A stretch of 17,762 nt of DNA, taken from assembly GCA_023228645.1 (NCBI GenBank), contig JALOAT010000065.1, forward strand, positions 1 through 17,762. The letters run 5' to 3'. This document shows, in pieces, positions 17,125-17,762 of this stretch. Position 1 is the first letter of the stretch, and each line of letters opens with the position of its first letter. The notes beneath the pieces were generated by a model. It did no database searches. It was not told the DNA's origin and saw nothing but the letters and a program-made list of their open reading frames with translations. The position numbers and the translations under genes are program-made. This DNA comes from Gammaproteobacteria bacterium (GTDB lineage: Bacteria > Pseudomonadota > Gammaproteobacteria > Thiohalomonadales > Thiohalomonadaceae).

Positions 17125-17759
17125 TTTGACTCCATAAATTGTTTTTTGATATTCTCAAATGCGTCTTTTGATATTTGAATATCTTTCCCGTCTATTGTTA
17201 TTTTAACGGTTTTTTTAGACAAATCAATACCAGTACATTCTTTTAAAATATCTTCATCAAAATTTGGTAAATTTCTCAAAAACTTTTCATCTTCTTTTGA
17301 TATTTCATTATTATTTTTAGATAAATCATTAACTTTTAAATATCCTTGTGTAGTTTCCCATTTTGGGTTTTCTTCTTTTTCTTTTTCTGACATATTTGAG
17401 GCACTTATCCACTCACAAAGAGGTATGGAATATTTATATATAATGTTTCTAAATTTATTGTGTTTTTCACTAAAAAATTCTATACCACTATCACAATTAA
17501 ACATCCTGACTTTTGGGGTATCCGTGTTGCAGTCGCCTGTGTTGCAGTAGCCTGTGTTGTAGTCGCCTGTGTTGCGGTTGCCTGTGTTGCGGTAGCCTGT
17601 GTTGTAGTCGCCTGTGTTGCGGTAGCCTGTGTTGTAGTAGCCTGTGTTGCAGTTGCCTGTGTTGTAGTCGCCTGTGTTGCGGTAGCCTGTGTTGTAGTCG
17701 CCTGTGTTGTAGTTGCCTGTGTTGCAGTTGCCTGTGTTGCGGTAGCCTGTGTTGCTCAT
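17121..17759 (-). CDS. Pentapeptide (NTGxx) repeat protein with a C-terminal domain
   Basis: A 212-residue protein. Residues 3-77 are fifteen perfect NTGxx repeats (NTGYR, NTGNC, NTGDY and others) plus a partial one, a pattern related to the Pentapeptide_2 repeats that fold into a beta helix. After 'TPKVRMFNCDSGIEF' comes a mixed, charged domain of about 120 residues with no known motif ('FLRNLPNFDEDILKECTGID' and 'KKTVKITIDGKDIQISKDAF', the last like a short beta-sheet end). Similar NTG-repeat proteins occur as unknown phage genes. The ATG is 4 bases from the window edge, so its control region is not seen. The repeat coding is a 15-base tandem array. Confidence 0.75.
   Translation of the reverse strand: MSNTGYRNTGNCNTGNYNTGDYNTGYRNTGDYNTGNCNTGYYNTGYRNTGDYNTGYRNTGNRNTGDYNTGYCNTGDCNTDTPKVRMFNCDSGIEFFSEKHNKFRNIIYKYSIPLCEWISASNMSEKEKEENPKWETTQGYLKVNDLSKNNNEISKEDEKFLRNLPNFDEDILKECTGIDLSKKTVKITIDGKDIQISKDAFENIKKQFMESK
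17520..17753. repeat. 15-base tandem repeat array coding the NTGxx repeats
   Basis: About fifteen and a half units of a 15-base repeat lie in frame (plus strand: cctgtgttg followed by six variable bases such as cggtag or tagtcg). The first nine bases (coding NTG) never vary at the amino-acid level, and the last six take a few forms. Such arrays can gain or lose units by slippage or recombination, changing the length of the beta helix. Confidence 0.9.
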
Positions 17760-17762
17760 TTT

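Noticed and set aside
16835..17137. Plus-strand 100-residue frame at the right end
   Set aside because: It has no ribosome binding site, and the opposite strand holds two coupled small genes with sensible products.
17520..17753. CRISPR-like look of the repeats at the right end
   Set aside because: The units are 15 bases without spacers and stay in frame as NTGxx pentapeptides, so this is a coding tandem repeat.
1..17762. tRNA, rRNA, insertion sequences, attachment sites and strong intrinsic terminators
   Set aside because: I looked on both strands and saw no cloverleaf, transposase, att-like repeat pair or GC-rich stem followed by a clear T run.

Overview
This window is part of a low-GC tailed-phage or prophage genome. 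Almost every gene lies on the minus strand, packed end to end with 1-14 base overlaps, so the biological reading order runs from the right edge to the left. The gene set (P22-type coat protein, DUF4055 portal, MuF-type head protein, PBSX-type large terminase, HK97 gp10-like, tail-terminator and tail-tube proteins) points to a siphovirus. A BRO/KilAC antirepressor suggests a temperate lifestyle, but no integrase or repressor is in view. Several promoters are extended -10 boxes (TGnTATAAT) without a convincing -35, one preceded by a T run (TTTTTTTGGTATAAT). That resembles Campylobacterota sigma-70 promoters, so a host in that phylum is a reasonable but unproven guess.

Layout from right to left. 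17.76-16.8 kb: a tandem pentapeptide protein and two small genes. 16.8-16.1 kb: a full consensus promoter, a structured stretch that may be a small RNA, and two copies of a covarying structured RNA leader, each placed from the +1 of its own promoter to the start of a gene (a 66-aa unknown and the antirepressor). 15.4-12.3 kb: replication and modification genes (replication initiator with candidate iterons, N6-adenine methyltransferase, DnaC-like loader, cytosine-methyltransferase-like protein) and three very small coupled genes. 12.3-9.9 kb: a third structured leader whose alternative pairing would cover the ribosome binding site, then small unknowns, a DUF3310 protein, NinG, a 38-aa basic protein and an HExxH protein. 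9.96-4.1 kb: TerS, TerL, portal, MuF head protein and scaffold. 4.1-0 kb: coat protein, head-completion and connector proteins, and the tail genes.

The most striking object is in the MuF head gene (4816-6816). It contains an in-frame 338-residue intein (5080-6093). Inside the intein, on the opposite strand, is a separate complete gene (5194-5985, with its own Shine-Dalgarno) for an EDxHD/Vsr-like homing endonuclease. Both strands stay open in exactly codon-aligned antisense register for 792 bases. The endonuclease gene uses none of the three sense codons (TTA, CTA, TCA) that would place a stop in the intein. It thus appears to be an intein whose homing enzyme is not fused to it but encoded antisense within its own open frame.

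The second notable system is the set of structured leaders at 16133-16220, 16489-16574 and 12176-12243. Each begins at the predicted transcription start with a 19-22 bp hairpin whose loop can pair with sequence just downstream. Between the first two copies, five base pairs differ by changes in both partners.
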